Counted from the first letter of the stretch, positions 11,876 through 26,946 are shown. The stretch is 64,000 nt of DNA from Eriocheir sinensis (GCF_024679095.1 NC_066520.1:8761009-8825008), one strand, 5' to 3'. Program-made: numbers and translations. The notes: generated by a model from the letters alone, not told the origin.

Positions 11876-11947
<72 letters not shown>
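11704..11947. repeat. Two (CT)n tracts
   Basis: (CT)n at about 11704-11775 and 11879-11947 with about 100 bp of unique sequence between them. Confidence 0.95.
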
Positions 11948-11950
<3 letters not shown>

Positions 11951-12120
11951 CCCCCTCCCTCCCCCTCCTTTCTCTGTAACATGCAGGTATTGCCATCATT
12001 AAACTGAGGCTGGAGAGGGCACCAAAAAACGCAGCATGTACTGGAGTCTGCGAGTGGGCGATGCTGGGAACACGTGGAACTGTCTGACAGGCCTGGCTGA
12101 TAGTGGTGATGTGGGATGCA

Positions 12121-12206
12121 AGAAGAGGAGGAGGAAGAGGAGGAGGAAGAGGAAGAGGAAGAGGAAGAGGAAGAGGAGGAGGAGGAGAAGGAGGAGGAGG
12201 AGGAGT
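12121..12206. repeat. (GAGGAA)/(GGA)n tract
   Basis: Purine-only tri- and hexanucleotide tract abutting the 3' end of LINE copy C. Confidence 0.92.
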
Positions 12207-13236
12207 ACAAAGAAGTACAAATGAAAAGCAAACAGCAACAGACCTCTTGGTCCTAACTAGGCTGTTTGTTCTCTCTACCATCTACTCTAATCTACGAATC
12301 AGACATACAGGACAGCAAAGATGAAGGTTCTTTCCCTCCCACCAGTCCTTCCAGCCGAAGCTTGTAAGAAAAAGAAAAATACCATGTAGTATAGAAAAAC
12401 TACAATGGAATTTTATATGGATAGAAGGAAGATCATACACGACGACTAAGCTAACACAACTTTCTCTTAGACCAGAGCAAAATAATGGATGTTCGGGTTA
12501 GCTTTTAAATATTTGTCTAATCGGTTTTTGAACGTGCAAATAGTTTCGCTTTCGACGACGTTTTGAGGCAGACGATTCCATACATTGATGACACGGTTAA
12601 AGAAGAAGTTGATTTATTTGAGTTGCAACGCTTCCTCGTTATTTTGTATCCATTATTTCTTGTTATGCTTGATTGAGAGACTAAAATAATCATGAACACT
12701 GACGTTGTCGAATCACTTGAACATTTTAAACACTTCGATAAGGTTACCTCTAAGCCTGCGCTTTGATAAGTTGAATAACAGTTCTTCAAGTCTGTCTTCG
12801 TACGGTTTATTTCGCAGTCTAGGGATCATTTTAGTAGCTCGACGCTGCGCCCTCTCGAGTTTATCTATATCATTTCTGTAATAGGGAGACCAAAACTGAA
12901 AGAATACTCAAGATGTGGGCGAACTAACGAATTGTAGTGTCAATATTACTTTTTCTGATTTGTGTTCATATGTGCGACCAATAAATCCGACCAGTTTGTT
13001 GGCAGTTTTTACTACTTCTGTGCAATGTTGACTCGGTTTAAGATCGTTCGAAATTATTACTCCAAGATCTATTTCTTTGCTGGCATCAGAAAGTCGCACT
13101 CCGTTAATTTGATAATGAATACGATCGTTGTTGATTCCGATATGCATAACCTTGCACTTTTCAATATTGGAATCCATTTGCCATGTTCGTGCCCAACTAC
13201 TTAAACGTTCGAGATCAACTTGAAAGTGTTCTTTAT

Positions 13237-13999
13237 CTAAGTCGTAGTGACTCTGCTGGCTATTTTTGTGTTGTCTGCAAATTTCGATATTTTACACGAT
13301 AGCCCCTTGTCAATGTCATTTACGTACACTAAAAACAGAACAGGTCCCAACACCGACCGCTGTGGAACACCGCTTTTGACATCTCGCCAGTCAGATGATA
13401 TGCCATTCATAACAACTCGCTGTTTACGGTCGGTAAGCCAGTCTTTGAGCCACTTATGAATATTACCAGCTATACCGTGAGCTTGCAATTTACTAAGGAG
13501 GCAGTTGTGAGGGACTTTGTCAAATGCTTTCTGAAAGTCTAAATATATAATGTCTACTGATTGACTTTCACCGTATACATTAAAGATGTAGTTGAAGAAA
13601 TCGAAGAAGTTAGTCAAACAGGAACGCTTGTTTCGAAAACCATGTTGCGAATCCTTAATTAGTCTGTTATCTTCAAAAAACTTTTAACATTTTTTCGCGA
13701 ATGATCGTCTCCAAAATTTTGCACACGATTGACGTTAGACTAATCGGACGATAATTACCTGGTTGTGACTTGTCACCTTTTTTATAGTTAGGAGTTACGT
13801 TAGCGAGTTTCCATTCTAGTGGTACTTTTCCTGTGTTTAGCGACTTTGAGAATATGATCACGAGGGGCTTGCTGATCTGATGCTTTGCCTCTTTAAGAAT
13901 ACGCGGGGATATTTTATCTGGGCCTGGCGTTTTGTTTACTTTAATACTATCGATAATTTGTACTATATCACTTTCTACAATGTCGCTAATATTACTCAA
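13237..13999 (-). pseudogene. LINE reverse transcriptase with damaged active site (copy C)
   Basis: RT motifs in order: KTPGPDKISPRILKE, VTPNYKKGDK...NYRPISLTS, YLDFQKAFDKVPH, GVPQRSVLGP and KFADN. Two features mark decay: the usual GVPQGS reads GVPQRS, and the catalytic FADD pair reads FADN (13270-13281), changing the second Asp to Asn. The frame is also broken between 13618 and 13672. Confidence 0.86.
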
Positions 14000-14447
14000 G
14001 GATGTGTCATCAATATATCTTGGGGCTTCCGGTTGCCTTTCGGATAAGATTTCTTCTGTAAAAACGGGGGTAAAAAATCATTCAATATATTAGCGATTTC
14101 TTTATCATCATTTGTGGATTCGCCATTTACAGTTGCTATTGGGGCAATACTGGAGGTGAGAACATTTTTTATTTCTTACGTAGGCAAACATTCTTTAGGT
14201 TTTGTTTTGCTGGGGCTTGCAATATGAAGCTCTAGGTTTCTTTTATTGAGACGTATGATCCTTTTCGTTTCTCGGCGTAATCTTTCGAATTTAATTTTGT
14301 CCGTCTCATTATCTGAAATTAAGTATTTGCGACGCGCTCGATTTTTATTTTCAATTTGGCGTTTCAGTTGATTGTTCCACCACTTAGGCTTCCAGTTGGC
14401 TGTTGGTCGTCTTTTACGGAATGGTACGCATAAATTCACGGCTCTAC

Positions 14448-14699
14448 TTAACACGGTAGCAGCGACGGGCCAAATTTGTGGCTTTACCGTGTACCAGCGA
14501 TGGGCCAAATTTCTGCCATAATATAAAGCTCATAAAATAGATGATGTATAAGCTGATCACATATGCGTTGATATATATTATGAAATAGTTTGCGTGAGTG
14601 ATGATTCTTTCTCATTATTTTACTTAGAGGGGCCTTTAACCTAGCCTAGCCTAACCTAACCTAACCTAAGAAACATGACCCCCGTAGCTACCGGGTTAA
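14448..14699. mobile_element. TTAA-flanked MITE (piggyBac-like ends), copy 1
   Basis: Non-coding element of 244 bp (14452-14695) flanked on both sides by TTAA (14448-14451, 14696-14699). Ends are near-perfect inverted repeats: CACGGTAGC at the left, GCTACCGGG at the right. A subterminal direct repeat, CAGCGA(C/T)GGGCCAAATTT, occurs twice near the left end. The same ends and body recur at 37464-37652. TTAA target duplication and CCC-type ends are typical of piggyBac-group elements; the group is an inference. Removing it with one TTAA rejoins the LINE coding region apart from one base in an A-run. Confidence 0.85.
14640..14669. repeat. Interstitial telomere-like (CCTAR)6
   Basis: Six head-to-tail pentamers, CCTAG x2 then CCTAA x4, inside MITE copy 1. 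CCTAA/TTAGG is the usual arthropod telomere unit. MITE copy 2 lacks the segment. Confidence 0.85.
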
Positions 14700-15127
14700 G
14701 TTTTTTTTAATGTTTCCCAATCTTTGTTTATATCTGAAACTGCAGAAATTTCTTTCCTGTCTGCATTCACTAGTAAATTTCTTAGTTTGTCAAAAACCGC
14801 ACGTCGGTAATCAGAAATTTTTTCTTCACTCGTTTTCATGTCCTCTTTGATTTTTATTTCAAACGAAATCATTCGATGATCGCTGTCGCTGAATTCTGTA
14901 CCAACATTGAGATCCCTAACTAGGCTTTCTTTAGTTGTGAGAACAAAATCGAGGATGTTATTTTCGCGAGTTGGTTTATGTACATGCTGATAAAGCGCAC
15001 TTTCTAATTTCTAATAAGTTACTGTATAGATCGTGACCTGAGTGTATATTTAATGTGTCTCCACAACTCTTTATTGGTAAGTTAAAGTCTCCCATAATTA
15101 CAGCTTCAAAGTTATTGCATATGTTAG

Positions 15128-15360
15128 GAGGAGGAGGAGGAGGAGGAGAAGGAGGAGGAGGAGGAGGCACAGAAACAGGAGTAAGATAAGTGGGAAAGAA
15201 AGAGAAGAAAAAGGAGGAAGAGAAGAAAGAGTCAGATAAGGAAGAGGAGGAGAAGAAAGATTGGCAGAGGGGAAATAATAATAATGATAAAAATAATAGA
15301 AAGAGTGTGATGTGATATGGGATTGTATAGTAGTGATATGCAATACAAAAGGAGGAGGAG
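15128..15360. repeat. (GGA)n and purine-rich tract
   Basis: GGA/GGAGGA runs at 15128-15165 and 15350-15363 with A/G-rich sequence between. No gene. Confidence 0.85.
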
Positions 15361-15373
15361 GAGGCGCAGAAGT

Positions 15374-15705
15374 AGGGGAGGTGCCCGACTGGTCAGAGTG
15401 GGAGCGTGGTGAGCCCATGGACCTAGGTTTGTGTTCAACCAAAACATGCTGATTTTTCAAACCATCACCGAGTGGCAGAATATCACTCACATGCTGCCCA
15501 GATCTTCAATTAACCCTAACTTCAGCGACTTTGTTCAAGTGGAATACCGGGGGGCAGCATGGGCCAACAAGAGTCATATACCACGACAGGCACTATAAAT
15601 AAAATTCACCTGGGCCACTAACAGGCTGGGGCCGTCCAAGAGGCCCTCCAAGAGACCCAACCGGCGCCACAGGCAGCACCCAACAAAAAAATAAAATAAA
15701 ATAAA
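15374..15705 (+). mobile_element. tRNA-derived SINE, copy 1
   Basis: About 330 bp. The head has a tRNA-like layout: an A-box-like GTGCCCGACTGGTC at 15381-15394 and a B-box-like GGTTTGTGTTCAACC at 15426-15440. The body shares GAGTGGC...CACATGCTG.CCAG, CGGG(A)GGGCAGCATG(G/A)GCCAA and CACTATAAA with copy 2 at 35391-35763. It ends with CCGGCGCCACAGGC and an AAATA-rich tail (about 15682-15705). SINEs are copied by a partner LINE; which one is not evident. Both boxes are degenerate, so transcription by RNA polymerase III is doubtful. Confidence 0.8.
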
Positions 15706-15916
15706 GGAGTAAGAGAAGTGGAAGAGGAGGAAAGGGAGGAGAAGAGGAAAAGGAGGAGAGAAGGAATGGGAAAAGTGCAAGCAGGTGGAAAAAAATATAT
15801 ACTAATAACAGTAAAAAAAAAATAGGAGGACGAGTATATGGTAAAAGGAAACGACTCAGAATAAGGTCAGTGCACATCGGACAAACGATTATATAAAACG
15901 AGAAAACACATACACG

Positions 15917-15918
<2 letters not shown>

Positions 15919-15975
<57 letters not shown>

Positions 15976-16316
15976 AAACACACACAGTTTTGTATCGTCA
16001 GTGCACACGCAGAGAGAAACACAAAGCAACCCACACACACGGACACAATCTCGCAGGTCTGGTGTATGAACGTAGCTGCTGAAGCCTCAAAAAATGCTGA
16101 GGGGACAGGAAGCATTGTGAGCCTGAAGATGACTAAGAGACTGGCGAAGGAAAAGTCCCGAGTTAGTCATAGCGGCGAGACAGTAAGACGCCAAAGCTGC
16201 CAGACCGTATCATAGGCGCGAAAGGAGATACGAAGGTGAAAGAGAAGGAAGGTGGGTAGTAAAATTACGTAGAGGGGATTCGTGGGTAGGAGGATACTGG
16301 GTGAAGGGATAAATGA

Positions 16317-16412
<96 letters not shown>

Positions 16413-16477
16413 ACGCGCGTATATGTGTCTTCGCATGTTCACGACATGTCTTATTCATGTTATCCTCGTTACCATGC

Positions 16478-16547
<70 letters not shown>
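15919..16547. repeat. (CA)n, (GT)n and opposing (AC)n microsatellites
   Basis: (CA)n at 15919-15970, (GT)n at 16321-16409 and (AC)n at 16479-16547. The last two are complementary with a 69-bp spacer. The intervening 15980-16320 has no recognisable gene. Confidence 0.95.
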
Positions 16548-16549
<2 letters not shown>

Positions 16550-17119
16550 TGACAGGACAATATTGATACCACAAAAGTCAATATATTCCGGTCCCTTCAC
16601 TCCCCGGCACGCATACCTCTCGAAGCTCCCTGTACGCTTCCACCTCGGCGCATTGCTACTAAATAACACTCACTCCATCGTGCACACATCCATGACTTTA
16701 CTACACTCATACCACACCAGAGGGAATGCATTCACTCACTTTTTTTTTATTTTGTCAACATTAATAACACTGCCTCTGTATATCCATTATTTCAGCACTA
16801 TAAGGCAATCATGTCAGAGGAAACAGTATACATTTAACACTACATTCTCCGAGAGCCATATCACTTACAGCACAACGACCAGCATTATACCCAAACAACA
16901 ACAGCGACATCAACCATAATAACAGCAACAACAACGCTAATCGCCCTTATAATGTTCCGAGGTTGAGGTAAACACATTTCACCTCTCCACGACTTTCCCG
17001 CTCCATCCCTCTCGGCTCTCCCCCCCAACACACCTCCACGCCGCGCCGGAGAAACGAGCCGAGAATAAACAATAATAAACCAACTCTGTTCCTCGACGCG
17101 GCGGCACAGGACACCACGA

Positions 17120-17479
<360 letters not shown>

Positions 17480-18374
17480 AGGGCTTTATAGAGCCAGTAA
17501 TTATTAATGTTACAATACGACGACCCACGACCAGCCCGTATACCATCTGCAACCTGACGACAAGCAACACACTGCTGCATCAATGCCCGGCCACCACCAC
17601 CGTGACCACCACCACTGCAGCCACAGATAAATCAAGTCAACACACAAACTAACAATAATACAAACTTTCTCCAGCGAGACATAATAATTCTCCCCCTCAT
17701 AAACACCCTTCCCCTATCACTACACTTACCTTCCAACCCAACACATCCCCAGTAACATTCTGCACACAAGCCACACACCGCCTACCTTTCCCACCACATC
17801 TTTCCGTCAACTCCACAGCTACCACTTAACACCATCGCTCACTACCTCCAATATATGTATCGTCCACTTGACCGTAACACAACACAACCACCTTTACGAG
17901 TCTTCACGCAGCCACGACTTCACCACCACGACAATCACCACCACCAACACCACAACCGGGAACACCAACCACGCCACCACTACAAAGACAATACCACCTG
18001 CATGCACACGTACCAACAACACGCTCTAAATTCCCCGCCGTTCCTTGCACCCACGTCCATTTCTCACCCTTACGTCCGCCATAATTCATAATCACCGTAA
18101 GAAAAAAAGCTCTCATCATCGTCAGTAAGGAAAAATAATCATTCTTCATCACCATTACGAAGACCTTTCACCACCGCCACCTTGTTGACTTTTACCGACG
18201 TGGCTCTGGTGGTGGTGGTGATGGTGGTGGTGGTGATGCCCTCTAGCGGACACACACACCGGAGGGGATTCATATAACTCAATGAGGAGGCGGAGTAAAA
18301 TTTTTTCATTGTTGGGTGAACGTAATTCATTAAATCAGAGCTCCCTGAGGCCCCTAACTAGATATTTACGCTTT

Positions 18375-18378
<4 letters not shown>

Positions 18379-18439
<61 letters not shown>
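18379..18439. repeat. (GA)n microsatellite
   Basis: Pure GA run of about 61 bp. The unique DNA from 18440 to 19054 shows no recognisable gene. Confidence 0.96.
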
Positions 18440-18443
<4 letters not shown>

Positions 18444-19052
18444 CATGCCCCCGATGGCTAAGCTTCTATTCCCAATCCGAGGCGAGAAACAGGCGACGCG
18501 AGTAAAGTGTTCTTCCCCGCGCTCCCCAGGGCTCGGCCTGATTAATATGAGGTGGAGGGAAGTGCTGTGTGTGTTGTGTGAGTCTTGGTGGACGTGCGCG
18601 TGTGTGTGTCTGTGTGTGTGAAATGGGATAGAAAACTGAGTAAATGCGACGACCCGGTGGATTTCTCTTCAGCATTTTCCCGATAATTCAAACTCGTTCT
18701 ATTATAATTAAGTTAACTGAGGGTCGAGGCCGAAGCTGCGACCCCAGATACGAGAAGAGGCTAAAATACAAATAAATAGACAGAAGTATAAAGGCGGATA
18801 GAAATATATAGATAGAAAAAGGGAGGAAGGGAGGGATAAGAGGTCTACTGCATGAGAGAAAAAAGGGGAGAGAGGGATTGGTGAGGGGCAGTAACAAGCG
18901 GAGGGTTAATCCTACAAGCAGGCGCAAGCAGGAAGACCCAACTAAGCCGAGCGCTGGTGTCGCTCGCTCGTGACATCTCGACGTCGACGTTGCGAGGAAG
19001 AGTGGCAGTGGAGTGCGGACGAGGGGCTCAAGGGGTTCATCCGCACAGCGGG

Positions 19053-19740
<688 letters not shown>

Positions 19741-20050
19741 CTCACATTCCGGCCCCGCGTCTGAGGCAGATGCCGGCCTGTTTACAGTGGAAAATTAAAT
19801 GTTTGGTCTGTTGTCGGTGCGGATAAACAAAAGAAAACTGTATTGATTCGAGTTCAAAAGCGGTTGGGAGGGGAGAGTCAGTACCGGACCTGCGGCTGGG
19901 CGGTGCAAAGGTTACGAAAGGATGTTTGACCTGAGGTATCTTGCTTGGAGAGAGAAAAAAAAAAATACAAGAAATAGAAATGAAAGGGAGGCGAAAAAAG
20001 TTTGTTGCCATATCCTGCTCCTGAAATAAAAAGTTTTGTAAGTATGAGTG

Positions 20051-20051
<1 letters not shown>

Positions 20052-20137
<86 letters not shown>
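20052..20137. repeat. (GT)n microsatellite
   Basis: Pure GT run of about 86 bp. It is followed by GGT/GTGGTG-rich DNA at 20230-20470. Confidence 0.96.
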
Positions 20138-20138
<1 letters not shown>

Positions 20139-20479
20139 GCATGTGGAAAGGCCTTAATGCTTTGAAATGAAGGTTTATTTACGTGGCAATACAGAAAACA
20201 TTGAACGTATGTGTCTGTACGTGTGAGCCCTCTGGTACAGGATGAGATGATGTTGGTGGATATTTGTGGTGATGGATGTGGTGGTGGGGGGTTAATGTTT
20301 TTGTTTTTAGTGGTGGTGGTCACTGATATAATAGTAGAGGAGGTGGTGGTGGTTGTGGTGGTGATGGCATAGGGAAGGGAAGATTTTGAGACGATAAGAT
20401 TTTGTTGCTGTTTTTGGTGGTGGACACTGAATGGTGGAGGTGGTGGTGGAAGCTGTGGTGGAGGGAATGGAGGAGATGG

Positions 20480-22185
20480 ACACGATGAGATTTTGTTGTC
20501 CGGAGGCTGCGGGTTTGAAAGACGAGGCACATGGGCGTGTTCTGCGACTTTTTCCTCCACGGACAAAAGAATCATCAGTGGGGTGTGTAGCGGAGCGGCC
20601 CAGCAGCAAGCCGACCCTGCAGTGGCGTCCCTTTCCCCGGAGGAAAAAAGAAACCAGCCCAAAGATCAAAAGTTTATAGCGGTACGAACACTGACCCGGC
20701 CCGTGTACGGACCCCCTTCAGAACAAAGGGTCGAATAAAGGAATTTTCTTCAAACATATGAAAAAATGAAAGAAAAATTCGGTTGACTCTTGTATAACAC
20801 GGTAAAAACACAAAGCTGCCCAGTGAATGGAAAGCCACACACGAGCGATTCACCGGCCGGAGATGAAGCAAAGAAATGCGTGGACAGTGACACCGACAGA
20901 CAGGAGAGAAGGCAACAACGGGGCATCAAACAACGGTGCTACACGGCAAGGGAGGCAGACTGAAAACCGGCTGAACGAGGAGCCAAACTAAAGTGAATCA
21001 GCGCCAAAGCGTTGTACAAAAGAAACAAAGAGGCTCAGTCAGTCAGGCAGGCAGGCAGGCACGGCTCCGATTTTGCATTCTCGGACAAGTAAGAGTGTCG
21101 GTGAGAAAAATGCATATACGTTATCCAACAAGAATTTTTGAACACATCAATATTTGAGTGTCTAACGCTTATGGTTATCTCTTTAAACAAGATACAGCGA
21201 AAGCGAAACCAGGTCGCAGTGATTGTCTGTGACTGCACGAAGTTTACGATGCAGTGTTATAGCGAATTCACGGCAGTGTCATTTGCTGCGTCGTATATTT
21301 CTGCGAGCGAGTAGCGAGGCTGCCGGCGGCCTGGAGGAGCGCTCTAGTGGGTCTCGACCTGTCCCATGCTTTACTGCAAACACTCACACGCCCTGAACTG
21401 TTATTCTAATGGCGAGGCTCTGGCTGGCTAAGACGAGTTACAGTGCAGGATATCGACTCCTGAGAAGGGGAAACGTTACATGGACTTTTCTTCTAATAGT
21501 GCAGAAGTACTGGTGGTTACGACGCTTACCCAGATCATCCTTGTCTACGGTGAAAGTCAATTAAGGAGATTGTATTTGAAATGTAATTATACAAATGATT
21601 GACTTTATTCATAATGTCATTGTACAACTTGACGTCATACAAGCTGAAAATAGATACAGCTTGACTCATTTCTCATAGTGGGACACGAATGATGGTAAAA
21701 GCGAAGTTTCGTATTTAAAGCGAACTTTCGTATATATTATAGTCATAAGTAAAGAAAAACTAAAAAAAAACACACATGACTAGGTTAAAAATTAAAGAAA
21801 AAAATTGCTACTCTACGAGAGCTAGTCCGGATACTGACCAAAATAGCTTTTTCGGTAGATTATGGTTGATAGTTAAAGGAAAACATGAACAGGGTTAAAT
21901 AGGAACACTTATTGCTTTACTGTTTTCTCGTAGTGCATGTCGGTGGGTGGCATGAAATCCCCCGTATTCACGAGCAGCCGCGAGGCCATCTATGTAATGG
22001 GATTGCGGCACGAGTTAGTCTAGGGGACGCTGGAGTTCAAATGCAAGTTATGGCTGTGTTGGTTTGTCGGGTTGTGGAAGGAGGGAGCTAAGTTGCGGCC
22101 TTCCTCGAGGTGGGTGAGGGCCTGTGACCTAAACTGGAGCTGTGGGTCCCGGTGGAGGAAGAGGAAGGGGGGGGGGGGATAGCGG
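20480..22185. other. Non-repetitive stretch without recognisable gene
   Basis: Mixed-composition sequence, more complex than its surroundings. Short frames at 20493-20738 and 21035-21238 show no domain I recognise. 21560-21930 is AT-rich. There is no clear splice-bounded exon or inverted-end transposon. Confidence 0.5.
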
Positions 22186-22189
22186 AAAC

Positions 22190-22190
<1 letters not shown>

Positions 22191-22255
<65 letters not shown>
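22191..22255. repeat. (GT)n tract at SINE 3' end
   Basis: On the minus strand this is the (CA)n that directly follows the SINE head at 22256-22500. Confidence 0.93.
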
Positions 22256-22258
<3 letters not shown>

Positions 22259-22498
22259 TCACCACGGCCTGATCGCGAGTTGGACTCGTAATCGCCAGTA
22301 GGTACCCTCCCGACAGAGCAAGTGCTCATTTAGTCGATCTCTGGGTACTGCCAAGACCTCACACACCACACGCCACATCCCCCTTGCTCAAGGGGAGACA
22401 TTAAACACTCCTGGTAAACTGAAAAAATCCGGCCTGAGCGGGCTCGAACCGCCGCCCAGTCAAACCGTGAAGCCTGGCAGCGCGACGCCAGGCTTCAC

Positions 22499-22500
<2 letters not shown>
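22256..22500 (-). mobile_element. tRNA-derived SINE-like element, second family
   Basis: On the minus strand the head carries a good B-box, GGTTCGAGCC (22441-22450), followed by CGCTCAGGCCGG and about 180 bp of body ending at (CA)n. The A-box region is not clean: instead the 5' end is a perfect 13-bp inverted repeat (CGTGAAGCCTGGC / GCCAGGCTTCACG, 22466-22499) around an 8-base loop. The body does not match the SINE at 15.4 and 35.4 kb, so it is another family or a rearranged copy. Confidence 0.6.
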
Positions 22501-24507
<2,007 letters not shown>

Positions 24508-25103
24508 CAGACATACAAACATATTGAAAACCTTGCTGTGAGCTATGTTTTTTTTTTCATTATTTGGAATTGCGCTTATCAATTTCATACGTCTATCCAA
24601 AGCTTAGTTCCTCGTTTCCTCTGCCTTAATCTACGTTTGCAGTGTTTGTATGTAATGCTTTGAGCCGGTTCTCTTTGTTTTATATTTCCGGTAATTTTTC
24701 AAAATGTATTATATATGAGCGTTTCTAACTATTTTCTCCATAATTCATGAAACTCTACGGTAACGACCAGCTGTATTTCGTTTACCTTCCATTCCTTGGG
24801 TCTCCTAAACTATGCTTCTTAAAACTCTGCAAAGCTTCTTAATCCCTGCTTTTATCATGGAGGAAAGTCACACCATGATGCTAAGCTCTTGTCAGCTTTA
24901 AATATCGTGGCCGTGTATAACTCGTATAAAGCTGGGCAAACACACTCTAAAAATGGATATTACTAAATTAAATTAAAATCATATCAATTATAAACCACAC
25001 CAAAGTAATATTGAAGGCTGCAATATTATTAGATTTTTCAATTACAAAGTATATGATCTGATTAGTATTGTTCATTATAAATGACTTTGACTGTTATAAC
25101 TCT

Positions 25104-25177
25104 TCTCTAAAACAAAAACACAGAGGGATTAATTCTAACGTCTCTAAAACAAAAACACAGAGGGATTACTTCTAACG
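25104..25177. repeat. 37-bp direct duplication
   Basis: A 37-bp unit beginning TCTCTAAAACAAAAACACAG is repeated head to tail at 25104-25140 and 25141-25177 with one mismatch (ATTAATTC versus ATTACTTC). The surrounding 24554-26019 shows no recognisable gene. Confidence 0.93.
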
Positions 25178-26018
25178 TGAGTCTCTGTGCATCTTGTTTC
25201 GTCTCAAGCACGGTACAGTCTCGGCATCTCGTGGCGGCGGCGGGTCGGCAGACGTCTTGCCGCAGCCACGTAATCGAATCATCTCCGGCCAGGCCCGCAA
25301 ACAACGCATCATCCAATAACTTCTGGCAAACACTGACTCTACTGATAACCTTCTCGGCCCGAGCTGGATAAACACACCGCTAATAAGTCGCCCGCCTCAG
25401 CGCCGCAATCTCCTCTTCTCGAAATGCCTCAACTGACAATACGTCGCTCAGTCAACTTAACGAAGACTAAACAAAACGTCCCCAGCCTGTCAGCTCAAGG
25501 AACGCGCCGTCACGTTGCACTGCGGCCTCACTAAATCTTCCGTCACAGTTACTTACGTCAGGAACACCTAGAGAAACACGTAACAAAGCCGTCACATGAA
25601 CAAAATAGCCGTAACATAGTTGAGTAAGAGACACAAAGACAAGCATGTCACAAAGGCGTTACTGTAATCATAACAGCACGTCAGTAAGTCATTACATTAG
25701 AAAAGAAAGTATGGTTACACAGTGAACTCAGGAAAGTCGTAACCCCATCACACATTTACAACAAGAACACCAACACCGTCTTGTCATGTAATCACTTTTA
25801 CTTCATCCCAAAAACGACTTAGTTTTTTCTCTTCTCCGTAATATTCCCAATTACTTTGCTTTCTTCATGGTTTTCGAGCCTTAATCCCTTAAAAAAAAAC
25901 GGAAAACAATGCCTCCCCTAACCACCACGTATGCTAACCGGAACTTTACTTACAAAATAAAAACCCGAGCAACCCAAAACACTAACCAGACAAAAAACGG
26001 ACAAACAAATAACAATAG

Positions 26019-26019
<1 letters not shown>

Positions 26020-26078
<59 letters not shown>
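26020..26078. repeat. (CA)n microsatellite
   Basis: Pure CA run of about 59 bp. It is followed by C-rich ACCCAC-type sequence (26200-26420) without a gene. Confidence 0.96.
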
Positions 26079-26079
<1 letters not shown>

Positions 26080-26847
26080 CCCCCCTAACCCACACAAACA
26101 CAAACAATGCTCCACTCAATCACCTCCACTTCCGCCACGAGCTGTCCTGAGCTGATCCCTGCCGGCGCAGGCCATAGAGACCGGGTAAACAGCTTGGAGC
26201 CACGCCCACCTAAACCCACACCCGCACCCACTCCCAGACCCACTATGATTACGCACTCCCCTCCCCTTTAACCCACACTAAACCCACACCTACTCCCCCA
26301 AGAACCCACTGACCCACTACGCTTGCACACGCCCCTTTAACAAGTTCCAAACCCACACCCACACTCACTCCCCAAGACTCAATGACCCACTTCGCTAACA
26401 CACATTAACCCACGACCCGCTACACCCATTACGTCCACTACTTCCATCCCTCGCTTCTCCCCGCTCCCCATTTTTCCGCCCCACAATGACTACGCCCACA
26501 CCCTCCCTCCCTCCCCATTCCCAGGCCCACCACTAGGTCCCCATGTCCACCCCCCCTCTGCCCTCTGTTGATACTAGCTGCCATTTTTCGGCGTTCCCCA
26601 AAGCCTGGTGCAGCGAAAGGGAACAAAAGCACTTAACAATGCCGTCCCTCTCCTTCCCATGCTCTCCTTCCCCCATACCCTCCCGTCGTTCTTTTATGCC
26701 TACCCTCCCCACCGCCGCGCCGCCTCTCCCTCGCTCTCCATCCGTCTATTCTTTCCCTCCTCCTCCTCCTCCTCGCAGTGCCGCCGTCAGTCATTCTTGC
26801 ATAAATCTCATTCCCGCTCCGAGCCTTCAGGGCAGTAGGTTAAAAGA

Positions 26848-26850
<3 letters not shown>

Positions 26851-26946
<96 letters not shown>

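Larger units (their letters stand above)
14176..15115 (-). pseudogene. LINE endonuclease end and linker (copy C)
   Basis: Translating the minus strand gives the C-terminal half of an APE-type endonuclease/exonuclease/phosphatase fold. GDFNLP lies at about 15065-15090, ILDFVLTTKESL and the SDSDHR motif near 14890, then a Lys/Arg-rich linker leading to RT. The MITE at 14452-14695 lies between LKK and SRAVNLCVPF. N-terminal endonuclease motifs are missing, so target cleavage would not be possible. Confidence 0.8.
12210..15125 (-). mobile_element. CR1-like LINE copy C, 5'-truncated, with an inserted MITE
   Basis: Minus-strand LINE remnant. Read 5' to 3' (from high to low coordinates) it has the end of the endonuclease (GDFNLP; FVLTTKESL; FSDSDHR at about 14890), a basic linker (KPKWWNNQLKRQ), RT and the C-terminal domain with WNRLPQNV near 12560. 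Stops and frame changes are frequent, for example around 13620-13672, 12700 and 12610. The 5' end is cut at a GGA-repeat (15128-15165). The 3' end lies close to another GGA-type tract. A 244-bp MITE interrupts it at 14452-14695. Confidence 0.87.

Noticed and set aside
14640..14669. Chromosome end or true telomere
   Set aside because: Only six units, inside a MITE and flanked by LINE sequence on both sides.
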